Shown: positions 1-9,510, counted from the first letter of the stretch. The stretch: DNA of 64,000 nt from DASSSY01 sp035708205 (GCA_035708205.1 DASSSY010000007.1:186001-250000); one strand, 5' to 3'. A program made the numbers and translations. Notes: a model not told the origin generated them from the sequence alone.

Positions 1-161
1 ATAAGTAAAAGAAATAAGCCCAATCCACATAGCCCAACCATGTAAACAATACCCCAGCCCTCGCCGGACGAAAGGATTTTGTAATTAAAGATAGTATAGA
101 TCATACAACCTGCAATAAATAATATTGCTGCTATATTCAATATCGAACGCCGGAATATCAT
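1..161 (-). CDS. partial membrane protein, runs off the window start
   Basis: An open frame begins with ATG at 161 and continues past base 1, so only about 53 N-terminal residues are visible. They form a hydrophobic segment near residues 8-25, a short polar loop with SSGEGWG, and a second hydrophobic segment at the edge. This fits a small inner-membrane protein with at least two helices. I do not recognise the family and the C-terminus is missing. The 225 bases between it and maf hold no gene that I can support. Confidence 0.45.
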   Translation of the reverse strand, partial: MIFRRSILNIAAILFIAGCMIYTIFNYKILSSGEGWGIVYMVGLCGLGLFLLL

Positions 162-386
162 GCTTTTAATTCCAATATTTTAGTATCGTTCAAATGATGT
201 ATTTTTACTTAATAAATGGCATGATAGCTTTCAGACGGAATGAAGCGACGGCAAATAAAGTGAAGAATGTCAAAACTGGCAAGAGATTCTTCCCGTTGGT
301 CAGAAAGACAAGAGTAATTCATCCTGCCACATAAATAGTATGACTTCGCCATTCCTCTCGCTTATAAATATCATAAACCATTTTCC

Positions 387-983
387 TCAAATCAATCCAT
401 CCAAGTCAGGGCAGAAAGACTTTAAGGCAGCTAAGACTTCTCCAACCGGTAACCCAACAACGTTATAATAATCCCCTTCTATCTTTTCGATACCCACCAT
501 GCCAATCCACTCCTGGATAGCATAAGCTCCGGCTTTATCAAATGGTTTGTATTGCCGCACATAATAAGCAACCTGCTCATCGGTAAGTGGCCGGAAATAC
601 ACTTTTGTCCTTATACAAAAATCATGCTGGCCGGAGGTTGACAATAAATAAACGCCGGTAATGACGTCATGTTCCCGCCCGGAAAGCAACTTTAAAAAGG
701 TGATGGCTTCATCGCTATCTTTAGGTTTTCCCAATATCCTATTTCCTGACACAACAATGGTATCTGAGGCCAATATAATGCTCTGCGCCTGCTCATCAGA
801 GCTGAGCGTGTGCCATAACGCCTCTGCTTTACCTTTGGCTATATGAGCCGCTACTTCCGCTGCCGGCATAGTTTCTGGATATCGTTCGTCAGTGGGTACT
901 GACCGCACCCGGAAAGTCAGGCCCGCCTCTGCCAATAGCTGTTTGCGCCTGGGTGATTGGGAAGCTAAAATCAAATGTTTCAT
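387..983 (-). CDS. maf: Maf family nucleoside triphosphate pyrophosphatase
   Basis: Maf proteins hydrolyse dTTP, UTP or modified NTPs to the monophosphate and pyrophosphate, acting as cytoplasmic house-cleaning enzymes. The N-terminal signature LILASQSPRRKQLL is present, followed by the SDTIV segment carrying the catalytic Asp, LGKPKD, and the C-terminal stretch with DKAGAYAIQ and NVVGLP. About 198 residues is the normal length. I chose the internal ATG at 983 because family members begin directly with the ILAS strand; an upstream ATG at 1004 would add seven unconserved residues. Transcription is away from porX. The family is certain; substrate class (dTTP/UTP or 7-methyl-GTP) is not assigned. 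Confidence 0.93.
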   Translation of the reverse strand: MKHLILASQSPRRKQLLAEAGLTFRVRSVPTDERYPETMPAAEVAAHIAKGKAEALWHTLSSDEQAQSIILASDTIVVSGNRILGKPKDSDEAITFLKLLSGREHDVITGVYLLSTSGQHDFCIRTKVYFRPLTDEQVAYYVRQYKPFDKAGAYAIQEWIGMVGIEKIEGDYYNVVGLPVGEVLAALKSFCPDLDGLI

Positions 984-1202
984 ACCCCGAATTTTGAATG
1001 ACAAAAATAGGAAAAACCGCCGGAGTCCCTGATAGCATGAAATACCATGGAAAATTATGTTAAGACCATTCTATCTTAAATAAAATCAGTATCTTTAACC
1101 GAACAAAATAATCCTCTTTTATCTGCGACCTTTACATTTTCTTTATTTTTGATCATCAGGGCTGGCATATGATCACAGCCGGCACTAAAAACAGGATTAT
1201 TT

Positions 1203-2759
1203 ATGCAAGCAGAAATTTTATGGGTCGATGACGAGATCGATTCCTTAAAACCCCAAATTTTATTTTTAAAGAACAAAGGTTATAGCATTACTTCCTTTAC
1301 CAACGGCTATGACGCCCTGGAGCATCTAAAGGACAACCAGGCTGACGTGGTATTTCTGGATGAAAGCATGCCCGGCATGACCGGGCTGGAGACCTTAGCT
1401 AAAATTAAGGAGCTCAAACCAACCTTACCGGTGGTGATGGTGACCAAGAATGAAGCAGAGGACATTATGGAAGATGCCATTGGCGGTAAGATTACCGACT
1501 ACCTGATCAAGCCGGTCAATCCCAACCAGGTATTATTGTCCTTAAAAAAGATCATGGAAGGCCGCCGCCTGGTCAGCGAAAAAACAACGGTAGAATATCA
1601 AAAAGATTTCCGTAATCTTTTTATGGCGCTTAACAGCAGTCCCAATGTCGGAGAATGGCAGGACCTGTACAAGAAATTAGTGTATTGGGAGACCGAGATG
1701 AGCAAAAGCGACAGCCCGGAAATGCAGGAAGTGTTTCAAACCCAAAAATCAGAAGCCAATACCGAGTTTTTCAAATTCATTTCCAAAAACTATTTAGACT
1801 GGATACAAAATAAAGGCAACGAGGCACCGGTCATGTCCCATAATCTTTTCCAAAAAAGGATCGCACCACATATCAGCCAGGAACGCCCGACTTTTATGAT
1901 CCTGATCGATAATTTCCGTTTCGACCAGTGGAAAGCCGTAGAACCGATCATCAACACCTTTTTCAGAGTGCTGGAGGAAGATACTTTCTTCAGCATCCTG
2001 CCCACTTCAACCCAATACAGCCGCAATGCCATATTTTCAGGCTTGTTGCCGGTGGAAATTGAACGTAAATTCCCCATTGAATGGAAAAACGATGATGAGC
2101 AGGGCGGTAAAAACCTTTATGAGAAAGACTTCCTGGGCGGACAGCTCAAAAAATTAAAACTCGGTCATCTGCGTTGGGATTATGTCAAGATCACCAACAA
2201 CGACAACGCCAAGATCCTCGAAGACAATATCCATAATTACCTAAACAACGACCTGACGGTCATTGTTTACAATTTCGTGGACATGCTGTCGCATGCCCGG
2301 ACGGAAATGGAGGTTTTAAAAGAGCTGGCCGGTGATGAGGAATCTTACCGCTCCCTTACCGTCAGCTGGTTTCAGCATTCGCCGCTGTTCCGCGCCCTGA
2401 AAAAGATCGCGGAGAAAAACATCCAGCTGATCATTACGACCGACCACGGTACCATGCGGGTCAAAACCCCCAGCAAATGTGTGGGCGACCGGTCAACGAC
2501 CACTAACCTGCGGTACAAGCACGGCCGCAACCTGCAATATGAAGACAAGGACGTATTGGCTTTTACGACACCGCATGAAGCCGGACTGCCGCAACCCAAT
2601 GTCAATTCCAAATATATTTTTGCCAAAAACGACGTGTACCTCTGCTACCCCAATAACTACAACCATTTTGTGAACTATTATAAAAACACTTTCCAGCACG
2701 GCGGCGTGTCCTTAGAGGAAATGATCGTGCCGATTATCCGCTTAGAAAGCCGGTCCTAA
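1203..2759 (+). CDS. porX: PorX-type response regulator with PglZ phosphatase domain
   Basis: This is a two-domain regulator of the Bacteroidota type IX secretion system. Residues 1-120 form a receiver with acidic pair D9/D10, phospho-acceptor D53 (FLDESMPGM), T81 and K103 (KP). A helical linker follows, then a PglZ/alkaline-phosphatase-superfamily domain from about 228, with a metal-ligand region at LIDNFRFDQW, a candidate catalytic Thr in PTSTQYSRN and a TTDHGTMR motif. The length of 518 residues matches PorX. In Porphyromonas, PorX works with sensor PorY and sigma factor SigP to control T9SS genes; no PorY is in this window. The gene is monocistronic, ending in the terminator at 2788. The T9SS-CTD proteins at 8388 and 31152 are plausible clients of the system it controls. 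Confidence 0.93.
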   Translation: MQAEILWVDDEIDSLKPQILFLKNKGYSITSFTNGYDALEHLKDNQADVVFLDESMPGMTGLETLAKIKELKPTLPVVMVTKNEAEDIMEDAIGGKITDYLIKPVNPNQVLLSLKKIMEGRRLVSEKTTVEYQKDFRNLFMALNSSPNVGEWQDLYKKLVYWETEMSKSDSPEMQEVFQTQKSEANTEFFKFISKNYLDWIQNKGNEAPVMSHNLFQKRIAPHISQERPTFMILIDNFRFDQWKAVEPIINTFFRVLEEDTFFSILPTSTQYSRNAIFSGLLPVEIERKFPIEWKNDDEQGGKNLYEKDFLGGQLKKLKLGHLRWDYVKITNNDNAKILEDNIHNYLNNDLTVIVYNFVDMLSHARTEMEVLKELAGDEESYRSLTVSWFQHSPLFRALKKIAEKNIQLIITTDHGTMRVKTPSKCVGDRSTTTNLRYKHGRNLQYEDKDVLAFTTPHEAGLPQPNVNSKYIFAKNDVYLCYPNNYNHFVNYYKNTFQHGGVSLEEMIVPIIRLESRS

Positions 2760-2787
2760 ACAACAGTCATTATTTGGAACTTAAAGC

Positions 2788-2822
2788 CGTTGGTCCTGAA
2801 CATTAAGGACCAACGTTTTTTT
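2788..2822 (+). terminator. rho-independent terminator of porX
   Basis: A perfect 10-bp stem (2788-2797 pairs with 2806-2815) with an 8-base loop is followed by seven T residues. It begins 29 bases after the porX stop codon. Confidence 0.85.
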
Positions 2823-2838
2823 GTAAAAGCATTACCGG

Positions 2839-3447
2839 CTAATGCATCCGATCACCCCGAAGGGGCATATTTTCTAAAATTTCTTTTTCCGCTTTCAGCC
2901 AGCCCTGCCATTTTTCCCGGACCGTTTGCTCGTCAAAATATTTCCTGGCCAGATCTAAAAACAGCCGGTAATGGCCGGCTTCGGAAATCATGAATTTCCG
3001 GTAAAACTCGCGCAGGTTGTCGTCTTCCAGGTTTTCGGACAATATCCGGAAACGCTCGCAGCTCCTGGCTTCGATCAAGGCGCAGATCAACAATCGATGC
3101 AGCAATTGTTCTGCTGGTGAAAGTCCTTTGGGCTGATGTTCCAAAAGCCTGTTGACATATTCGTCTTTTCGCTGACGTCCTAAAACCATACCCCGCTTTT
3201 TCAGTTCCGCCAGTACCATCCTGAAATGCCCCCACTCTTCCGTGACAATGGGCGCCAAAGCTTCCACGATATCAAAATGTTCCGGGTATTTTTGGATCAG
3301 GCTGATACACTGCGTAGCCGCCTTTTGCTCGCAAAAAGCATGATCGGTCAGGATATTTTCCAGGGACAAAGCCGCCACATTTGCCCAACGGGGGTCTGTG
3401 GGTAATTTTAAGCCCAGAACGGTATTTTTTTCGTTATTAACGGCCAT
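2839..3447 (-). CDS. miaE: tRNA-(ms2io6A) hydroxylase MiaE
   Basis: MiaE is a non-haem diiron monooxygenase that hydroxylates the isopentenyl group of ms2i6A37 in tRNA. Iron-ligand motifs of the ferritin-like fold are visible in order: a Glu in the DHAFCEQKAA helix, EEWGH (ExxH), then EARSCERF and SEAGHYR (second ExxH). The N-terminal LGLKLPTDPRW block is typical. About 202 residues is normal. I favour the ATG at 3447; one at 3477 would add ten residues (SSSINIPAF) not expected in the family. The gene lies convergent with porX. The substrate precursor enzymes MiaA and MiaB are not in the window. Confidence 0.92.
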   Translation of the reverse strand: MAVNNEKNTVLGLKLPTDPRWANVAALSLENILTDHAFCEQKAATQCISLIQKYPEHFDIVEALAPIVTEEWGHFRMVLAELKKRGMVLGRQRKDEYVNRLLEHQPKGLSPAEQLLHRLLICALIEARSCERFRILSENLEDDNLREFYRKFMISEAGHYRLFLDLARKYFDEQTVREKWQGWLKAEKEILENMPLRGDRMH

Positions 3448-3647
3448 GAAAGCAGGTATATTTATTGAAGAGGACAAAGATACCTAAATATTCCAGGGGA
3501 CAATTATTGCATTTTGCTACCGATATTTCAATCCGGTTAAGCTCCTAAAATGCTTCTCCTTAATATTTTTGCTCACAGCAGCGAAATGCATTTAGGTAAG
3601 CATTTTAATAAATATAATAATAAAACTATGAATTCTAAATTTCAGAT

Positions 3648-5003
3648 TCATATATTATCTACTAATATATTAGGCACCTTAAACGGCCATTCCCGCTTTA
3701 TTTTAGCTTTGACAAGATATACGGCCAAACCCAAAACGATGACCACTAAGGCCCATATCACCAATTGCAGGCTGGTGGCTAAAAAAATACCGATCCACAT
3801 TAAAATGGCCAGGATGACCGGCAAAGGATACAAAGGCATTTTATAAGGGAAATCTTCCGCTTTTCGCCTCTTACGTGCCACTAACAGACCTATGGCCTGA
3901 CCGATAAACTGGATCAGGATCCTCATGGCCAGGATGGCGCTGATCACCGTGGTTAACTTGAATAACAGGCTAAACAAAAAAGCGATGCCTCCCAGCACCA
4001 GCAGGGAAATATAGGGGAAATTTTTGTCGGGATGTAGCTTGGCAAAGACCTTAAAAAATTCACCGTCTTCCGCCGCCGCGAAAGGAATGCGGCTATAACC
4101 CAAAGTGGCCGAAAAGACGGAAGCGAAAGCCACCCAGAGAATTAAACAGGTAGCCACTTTGGCAGCCGTACTTCCCGCCAGCACTTCGATAAAAACACTG
4201 ACCACAAACTTACTGTCTTTAGCCTGCTGCCAGGGAATAACGCTCGCCACGCTAATGTTCATCAGCAAATAAAATATGGTTACTCCGGCAATAGATAAGA
4301 ACATGCTTCTCGGGATATTTTTAACCGGGTTCCGGATCTCGCTGCCCAAATGACAAACATTGTAATAGCCCAGAAAACTATATACCGATTTGACACTGGC
4401 AAAACCCAAAGCCGCAATAAAGGCATAATTAAATTGCAGGCCGTCATTGATATGCCTTATGGGCGCTAAAAAATGGCCATGCGCGATCCCGCCGCCGATG
4501 ATCCAGAGCATGGTCAGGATAACACCCGCCCAAAGTAAAACGCTGATCTTGCCGATATGTTCAATTTTGCGGTACAACAACACCATGATCAAAGCAATTA
4601 AGCCACCGCTGACCAATTTTTGCACCACCGGCGACAAGGGTACGAGATAAGAAAAATACCAGGCAAAGCCAATGGCTGCCGAGGCAATGACCAAAGGTGC
4701 CTGGATAATGGTTTGCCAGACAAACAAAAAGCTCATCATCTTGCCGGCACCGTCCTTGCCATAAGCTTCCCGCAAAAAATTATAGCTGCCGCCGGCCCTT
4801 GGAAAAGCCGCGCCCAGCTCGCTCCATACCATGGCATCGACAAAAGACAACAGCGCGCCCGCGATCCAGGCATATAAAAACCAGGGGCCGTTCATCATTC
4901 CGATAACCATCGGCAAAGTAATAAACGGGCCTATGCCCACCATATCAATCATGTTGATAGCGGTGGCCTGTGTCAGGCTGATCTTTCGTTCTAATAAAGG
5001 CAT
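3648..5003 (-). CDS. APC-superfamily amino acid permease
   Basis: The protein of 451 residues has about twelve hydrophobic segments and begins with the APC signature: TM1 contains the unwound helix region MVGIGPFITLP, followed by a GPWFLYAWIAGALLSF helix and the ELGAAFPRAGGSYNFLREAYG block after TM2. These permeases import or exchange amino acids using proton or ion gradients in the inner membrane. Substrate cannot be read from sequence. It starts at MPLLERKISL, just downstream of the Dcp terminator, and appears monocistronic. Confidence 0.88.
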   Translation of the reverse strand: MPLLERKISLTQATAINMIDMVGIGPFITLPMVIGMMNGPWFLYAWIAGALLSFVDAMVWSELGAAFPRAGGSYNFLREAYGKDGAGKMMSFLFVWQTIIQAPLVIASAAIGFAWYFSYLVPLSPVVQKLVSGGLIALIMVLLYRKIEHIGKISVLLWAGVILTMLWIIGGGIAHGHFLAPIRHINDGLQFNYAFIAALGFASVKSVYSFLGYYNVCHLGSEIRNPVKNIPRSMFLSIAGVTIFYLLMNISVASVIPWQQAKDSKFVVSVFIEVLAGSTAAKVATCLILWVAFASVFSATLGYSRIPFAAAEDGEFFKVFAKLHPDKNFPYISLLVLGGIAFLFSLLFKLTTVISAILAMRILIQFIGQAIGLLVARKRRKAEDFPYKMPLYPLPVILAILMWIGIFLATSLQLVIWALVVIVLGLAVYLVKAKIKREWPFKVPNILVDNI

Positions 5004-5033
5004 AAATATTGTCCGATAAATATACGATATAAA

Positions 5034-5067
5034 AGAAGAAGCTGTCCGTAAAGGAACAGCTTCTTCT
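5034..5067 (-). terminator. terminator of the Dcp gene
   Basis: A perfect 12-bp inverted repeat (5034-5045 with 5056-5067) lies between the Dcp stop and the permease start. Read on the minus strand it is followed by a short TTTT run, so it is a moderate intrinsic terminator. Confidence 0.65.
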
Positions 5068-5085
5068 GGTAAAAGTTATCAATTT

Positions 5086-7233
5086 CTATTTCTTCCCGAC
5101 CAGTCCACGGTCTTCCAGCATGGGTTGGATATTGGGATCATGCCCTACAAAATCATGGAACATTTTTCCTAAATCTTCCGTATTACCACGGGACAATACC
5201 ATATCACGGAAACGCTGGCCGTTCTCACGGGTCAGGCCGCCATGCTGCTGAAACCATGCGAAAGCGTCATCATCCAGCATTTCCGTCCACAAATACGCAT
5301 AATAACCGGCGGCATAACCATTGCCCCAGATGTGAAGGAAATAAGTGGAACGATAACGGGTAGGAACGGTGCGCAACAATAAATGTGTTCTTTCTAACGC
5401 CTGTTCTTCAAAAGTATCGACGTTGTCGATCTTCTTATCGGCACTGATCGTATGCCATTGCATGTCCAGGGACGCGGAAGCCAGCAATTCGGTGAGCATA
5501 TACCCCTGGTTGAAGGTCGCAGATTTCTTGATCTTATCGATCAGCTCCTGGGGCATCGGCTCCCCGGTCTTATAATTCTTGGCGTAGTTTTTAAACACCT
5601 GGGGATCCATCGCCCAATGTTCATTAAACTGGGAAGGGAATTCTACGAAATCACGGGCCACCGCGGTACCGGAAAGACTCGGATATTCCTGGCTGGCAAA
5701 GAAGCCGTGCAAGGCATGTCCGAACTCATGGAACATGGTGGTCACATCATCCCAGGTCAGCAATGCCGGCTGTCCGGCTGCGGGCTTGGTAAAATTACAA
5801 ACGTTATAGATAACCGGACTGGTACCTAACAATTTGGATTGCTGTACCATATTATCCATCCAGGCACCGCCCGATTTATTGTCACGTTTGAAATAATCAC
5901 AATAGAACAGGCCAATGGTCCTACCGTCCTTGTCATGCATCTCAAAAACACGAACATCTTTCTGCCAAACCGGCAAATCCTTCCTTTCTTTGAAGGTCAG
6001 ACCATAAAGCTGGTTAGCCGCGTAGAACACACCATTTTTCAAAACACTGTCCAATACAAAATATGGCTTAATGGCGTCTTCATTCAAATCGTATTTGGCT
6101 TTACGAAGCTTTTCGGCATAGTAATTCCAGTCCCAGGGCTCCAAAGTGATCTTTTCATTACCCTGGTCAATCATTTTCTGTAATTCAGCAGCTTCCGCAT
6201 TAGCTTTTGCCGTCGCTGCCGGCACCAATTTACCCAGGAAATTTTCAACGGCCTGCGGCGTTTTAGCCATTTGATCCTGCAATTGCCACGCGGCGAAATT
6301 GTCAAAGCCTAATAATTTGGCTTTTTGCGCCCGGATCTCGGCAATACGGCTGATGGTCTTACGGGTATCATTGGCATCGCCTTTTTCCGCACGGGTCCAT
6401 GAATTGTTGAACAATTTTTCGCGAACAGAGCGGTTGGTCAAATTGGTCAGCGCCGGTTGCTGGGTGGTATTTTGTAAGGGGATCAGCCATTTCCCTTTAA
6501 GGCCGGCGCTTTCGGCATCCTGTTGCGCGGCAGCGACCTCTCCTTCAGACAAGCCATCCAGATCGGCTTTATTATCCATAATCAAAGCGCCTGCTTTAGC
6601 GGCTGCCAACAATTGATTGGAGAACTTAGCGGACAATGACGCTTCTTCTTCGTTCAGCTTTTTCAGCTGGGCCTTATCCTCATCGGACAATTTAGCGCCG
6701 GCTTTTACAAACGCTTCGTAATAATATTCCACCAGGCGTTTTGATTCCGGGTCTAGATTCAGCTGGTCGCGTTTATTGTAAATACTGATAACCCGCTGAA
6801 ATAATTTGTTGTTTAAGAAGATAGCATCCTGGTGAGCAGCCAGCTTCGGTGCTTCGGCTTCTTCAACTTTTTGCAAAGTATCGTTCGTGTTGGCGCCGGT
6901 CAGCATATAAAACACCCCTTCAACACGGGCCAGCATACGCCCGCTTTTTTCCAAAGCAACCAAAGTATTTTCGAAAGTGGCACTATCCGGGTTATTAGCA
7001 ATCTTATTAACTTCTTCCAATTGCAAACGCATACCTTCTTCCAAAGCCGGCTGGAAATCGGTTGACTTGATCTTTGTAAAATCCGGCGCCTGGAAATCCA
7101 AGGTGCTCGCTTTTAAAAACGGGTTGTCTTTAGCGATCTTCTGGCTTTCTGCAGCTTTTTGACCATTATTGCTGCAGGAAGCGGTCAGCGCCAATGCCGC
7201 CAACAAAGGAATGGCAGAGAATTGTTTCATCAT
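5086..7233 (-). CDS. dcp: peptidyl-dipeptidase Dcp (M3 family), lipoprotein
   Basis: M3 zinc metallopeptidase that releases C-terminal dipeptides from peptides. The N-terminus has a signal peptide with lipobox (LALTASC), so the mature enzyme should be lipid-anchored in the envelope, unlike cytoplasmic E. coli Dcp. The catalytic HExxH is seen as TMFHEFGHALHG, with the downstream third-ligand Glu region DFVEFPSQFNEHW. The C-terminal block YRSTYFLHIWGNGYAAGYYAYLW is typical of Dcp. The length of 715 residues is normal. The second Met (MKQF) may be the true start, three bases later. It is monocistronic with its own terminator. Confidence 0.94.
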   Translation of the reverse strand: MMKQFSAIPLLAALALTASCSNNGQKAAESQKIAKDNPFLKASTLDFQAPDFTKIKSTDFQPALEEGMRLQLEEVNKIANNPDSATFENTLVALEKSGRMLARVEGVFYMLTGANTNDTLQKVEEAEAPKLAAHQDAIFLNNKLFQRVISIYNKRDQLNLDPESKRLVEYYYEAFVKAGAKLSDEDKAQLKKLNEEEASLSAKFSNQLLAAAKAGALIMDNKADLDGLSEGEVAAAQQDAESAGLKGKWLIPLQNTTQQPALTNLTNRSVREKLFNNSWTRAEKGDANDTRKTISRIAEIRAQKAKLLGFDNFAAWQLQDQMAKTPQAVENFLGKLVPAATAKANAEAAELQKMIDQGNEKITLEPWDWNYYAEKLRKAKYDLNEDAIKPYFVLDSVLKNGVFYAANQLYGLTFKERKDLPVWQKDVRVFEMHDKDGRTIGLFYCDYFKRDNKSGGAWMDNMVQQSKLLGTSPVIYNVCNFTKPAAGQPALLTWDDVTTMFHEFGHALHGFFASQEYPSLSGTAVARDFVEFPSQFNEHWAMDPQVFKNYAKNYKTGEPMPQELIDKIKKSATFNQGYMLTELLASASLDMQWHTISADKKIDNVDTFEEQALERTHLLLRTVPTRYRSTYFLHIWGNGYAAGYYAYLWTEMLDDDAFAWFQQHGGLTRENGQRFRDMVLSRGNTEDLGKMFHDFVGHDPNIQPMLEDRGLVGKK

Positions 7234-7320
7234 ATTGGTTTTTATATTTCAATTGCCGAAAATACAAAAAAATGAAAGAAACAAACTATGTCTTTGCTTT
7301 AAAATTACACATGCAAAAAT

Positions 7321-8388
7321 TTATTCAAAAAGAAAGAACCCGGGGCCTAAGCCAACGGCATAGCGTTTAAGCAAATGGCCAAAAGTATTGTAAATCAAAA
7401 CTTCGCCCGACTGGATAAATCCCTTGGGGTCGCCGACATAGATATTGCCGGTGGCCGAGTCCACCCCCAGGCCCCAGAAATACTGTAGGGGTTGTGCCGG
7501 GATCAGGGGTTCTGATGGTAAGACTGTATCCGAAATGGCCATCCGGAAAACACCATTATAGCTCGTGCCGCCATTATAATCCACGCCCAGGAAATAAAGG
7601 GTATCCCGGCTTTTGTTCCACACCGGTTTAATGACCTCTGCCTGGTCCGGGAGCCGGAAAGACCTGACAATACTCCGGCTTTGAGGATCAATACAGGTTA
7701 AGGTGGATGGTTTTCGTTTGCCGACATTCCCGGCAAGCACCCACAATCGCCCTAACTTGTCGACCAGCACTTGTTGGGGGGCACGGCCGGCAATCGGGAT
7801 ACGATGGGTGATCTGGTTGGATTGCGGGGCGATTTCATAGATATACGAACAAGCCGTGTCCCAATTACAGGCATACACCCTATGCCGGAAGGCCAGAAGC
7901 CCTTCGGTATTGGGAAAATCAGTGGCTATCTGCCCGGTAACCTGCATAGAATTGGGATTGACAATATTGATCTCGGGATAAAACAAGCTGCTGACATACA
8001 TTTTAGAGGAATCCAGCAAAAGCATGTAGCGCGGTTTGGGGATATCAATGCTACCTAAAAGCTGGAAATCATCTTTGTTGACGACCTTAATCTTATCGGA
8101 ATTATTAATGGCTAAAAACAAACGATTACCGACGATAGTCATACTTTGAAAAACATCGCCCAGATCCTGGTTGTTCCGTAGCCGGAAAACATCATTAAAG
8201 ACACTGTCCTTATCCGGGAACAATAAAGACAATGAAGCATTGCCATTGCCCAGGCTGCCTTCATTGGCGATCCACACTTTTCTGCCGCCGGTCGGAATAT
8301 CAGAGCGACCCGGCCTATCCGGCACGTCTTTCACACATCCCGGTAAAACAATTAAAAGCCAAAGAAATAAAAGCCGGCGATATTGCAT
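7321..8388 (-). CDS. BtuG-like YncE/DUF5074 beta-propeller lipoprotein
   Basis: An N-terminal signal with lipobox (IVLPGC) is followed by about 330 residues of repeated beta-propeller blades typical of the YncE/DUF5074 group (KVWIANEG, NDVFRLRNNQDLGDVFQSM, IDIPKPRYML). In Bacteroides, proteins of this fold (BtuG) are surface lipoproteins that capture cobalamin for the TonB-dependent transporter BtuB; similar propellers may also serve other receptors. Its ATG shares one base with the stop of the upstream gene (TGATG), indicating translational coupling. No BtuB or recognisable cobalamin riboswitch is present here. Family is fairly clear; the B12 role is inference. Confidence 0.72.
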   Translation of the reverse strand: MQYRRLLFLWLLIVLPGCVKDVPDRPGRSDIPTGGRKVWIANEGSLGNGNASLSLLFPDKDSVFNDVFRLRNNQDLGDVFQSMTIVGNRLFLAINNSDKIKVVNKDDFQLLGSIDIPKPRYMLLLDSSKMYVSSLFYPEINIVNPNSMQVTGQIATDFPNTEGLLAFRHRVYACNWDTACSYIYEIAPQSNQITHRIPIAGRAPQQVLVDKLGRLWVLAGNVGKRKPSTLTCIDPQSRSIVRSFRLPDQAEVIKPVWNKSRDTLYFLGVDYNGGTSYNGVFRMAISDTVLPSEPLIPAQPLQYFWGLGVDSATGNIYVGDPKGFIQSGEVLIYNTFGHLLKRYAVGLGPGFFLFE

Positions 8389-9428
8389 CAGTCTTTAATA
8401 AAATTCAGTGTTTGGATATTTCCATTTGCGGAAATGCATCTTATAAAATAATTCCCGGGAAGCAGGTCCGCTACCGAAATTTTAATAGTGCCAAAACCTT
8501 TTCCGGATTTTAATACCTTTCCGTCAACACCATAAATGCGATAATTGAGCTCCTGCTGTTTGCCAGTTTCTACCCTCACAAAGTTATGTGCCGGCACTGG
8601 CCAGAGCCTCCAGTCGCTTTCCAGGCTCTGATCTGTAATACCGGTGGTTTGCTGATGTAATACAGCAACCGCGTTCAAGTCAAAACCGCCGGTTGGAAAC
8701 GGCGAGGGAAAAGGGTCGTTGATGATATGGCCGTCATGATCGTAACGGGCATATTGCGGGTCGATGGAGCCAACCACATCCGTAACCTTGATGTACCGGA
8801 TATTTTGTACATCAAGGTTAGGCGAATCGGCCAGTTCCGCCAGGTCAAAAGGCGTGCCATAGCCGTTAATATATTTACCAGCCAGGTTATTGATCAGGCG
8901 GGCATCGGTATAGCCAAAAGTAGTCTGCGCAATCTGGCTGGTATCCTGCGTGAGGCTGGTCGCGGGAAAAGTAACATAATGCAGACCATCGGAGCTGACC
9001 GACACAAACGCTAACTCCAAAAAAGCTTCATAACCATTTTGCGGATCAGCAAAGCCATTCTCAAAGATGGCAAAATCAGGGCCCGGCCCGTCTTTTACCG
9101 GAGCAGCAAACGTTACAATGGCCGAACCACCGTCTCCTAAGCTTACAACATCCAGATCAGGCACGCCCAAAGCGGAATTTTCAGAACCGGAGGTTGTCTT
9201 GCCCAGGGTGGTGTCCATAATATTTTGCCATCCGCGTTGTACGGTACATCCTGTTGCCCAGCCCACAATGCTGTTGATATCAGCAGGAATGGCATCATTG
9301 CCCTGTTCCAGCGCCTGTGGCGGGAACTGCGCAAAGGAAGATAAGGCCAATGCGCCGGTGACTAATAAAAGAAGTAACCTTTTGATCATAACGCTATAAT
9401 ATTTAATGAGCGGAGAACAAAGGTACAA
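8388..9428 (-). CDS. secreted protein with T9SS type A sorting domain
   Basis: A signal peptide (IKRLLLLLVTGALALSSFAQ) precedes a beta-rich domain of about 230 residues with EQGNDAIPADI, GDGGSAIVTF, DGPGPDFAIFENGF and GGFDLNAVAVLH. This domain recurs in Bacteroidota surface proteins, often near YncE-type propellers and TonB receptors. The last 80 residues (DWRLWPVPAHNFVRVE to LNFIKD) form a T9SS type A C-terminal sorting domain, so the protein is probably exported across the outer membrane by T9SS. The likely start is the internal Met before IKRLLLL (about 9389). It is co-transcribed with the downstream propeller lipoprotein through a TGATG overlap. Its ligand is unknown. Confidence 0.75.
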   Translation of the reverse strand: MYLCSPLIKYYSVMIKRLLLLLVTGALALSSFAQFPPQALEQGNDAIPADINSIVGWATGCTVQRGWQNIMDTTLGKTTSGSENSALGVPDLDVVSLGDGGSAIVTFAAPVKDGPGPDFAIFENGFADPQNGYEAFLELAFVSVSSDGLHYVTFPATSLTQDTSQIAQTTFGYTDARLINNLAGKYINGYGTPFDLAELADSPNLDVQNIRYIKVTDVVGSIDPQYARYDHDGHIINDPFPSPFPTGGFDLNAVAVLHQQTTGITDQSLESDWRLWPVPAHNFVRVETGKQQELNYRIYGVDGKVLKSGKGFGTIKISVADLLPGNYFIRCISANGNIQTLNFIKD

Positions 9429-9470
9429 GGAATAAAAATGACGGAGGAATACCTTTCACAATTAAATCTC

Positions 9471-9510
9471 TGAACCTCAGGCCGGGGTTTAAACCCCGGC
9501 CTGAGGTTCA
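9471..9510. repeat. perfect 40-bp palindrome at the transposase 3' end (REP-like P1)
   Basis: The two 20-bp halves are exact reverse complements, centred on TTTAAA, with GC-rich arms. It resembles the REP-type hairpins that accompany RAYT transposases. The transposase frame reads into it and takes its TAA stop from the central TTTAAA. The same GGTTTAAACC-like core recurs in the palindromes at 9958 and 10020. Confidence 0.8.

Noticed and set aside
9429..9488. Cobalamin riboswitch upstream of the BtuG-like pair
   Set aside because: The space is too short and contains only the end of the transposase palindrome; no B12-box-like string was seen.
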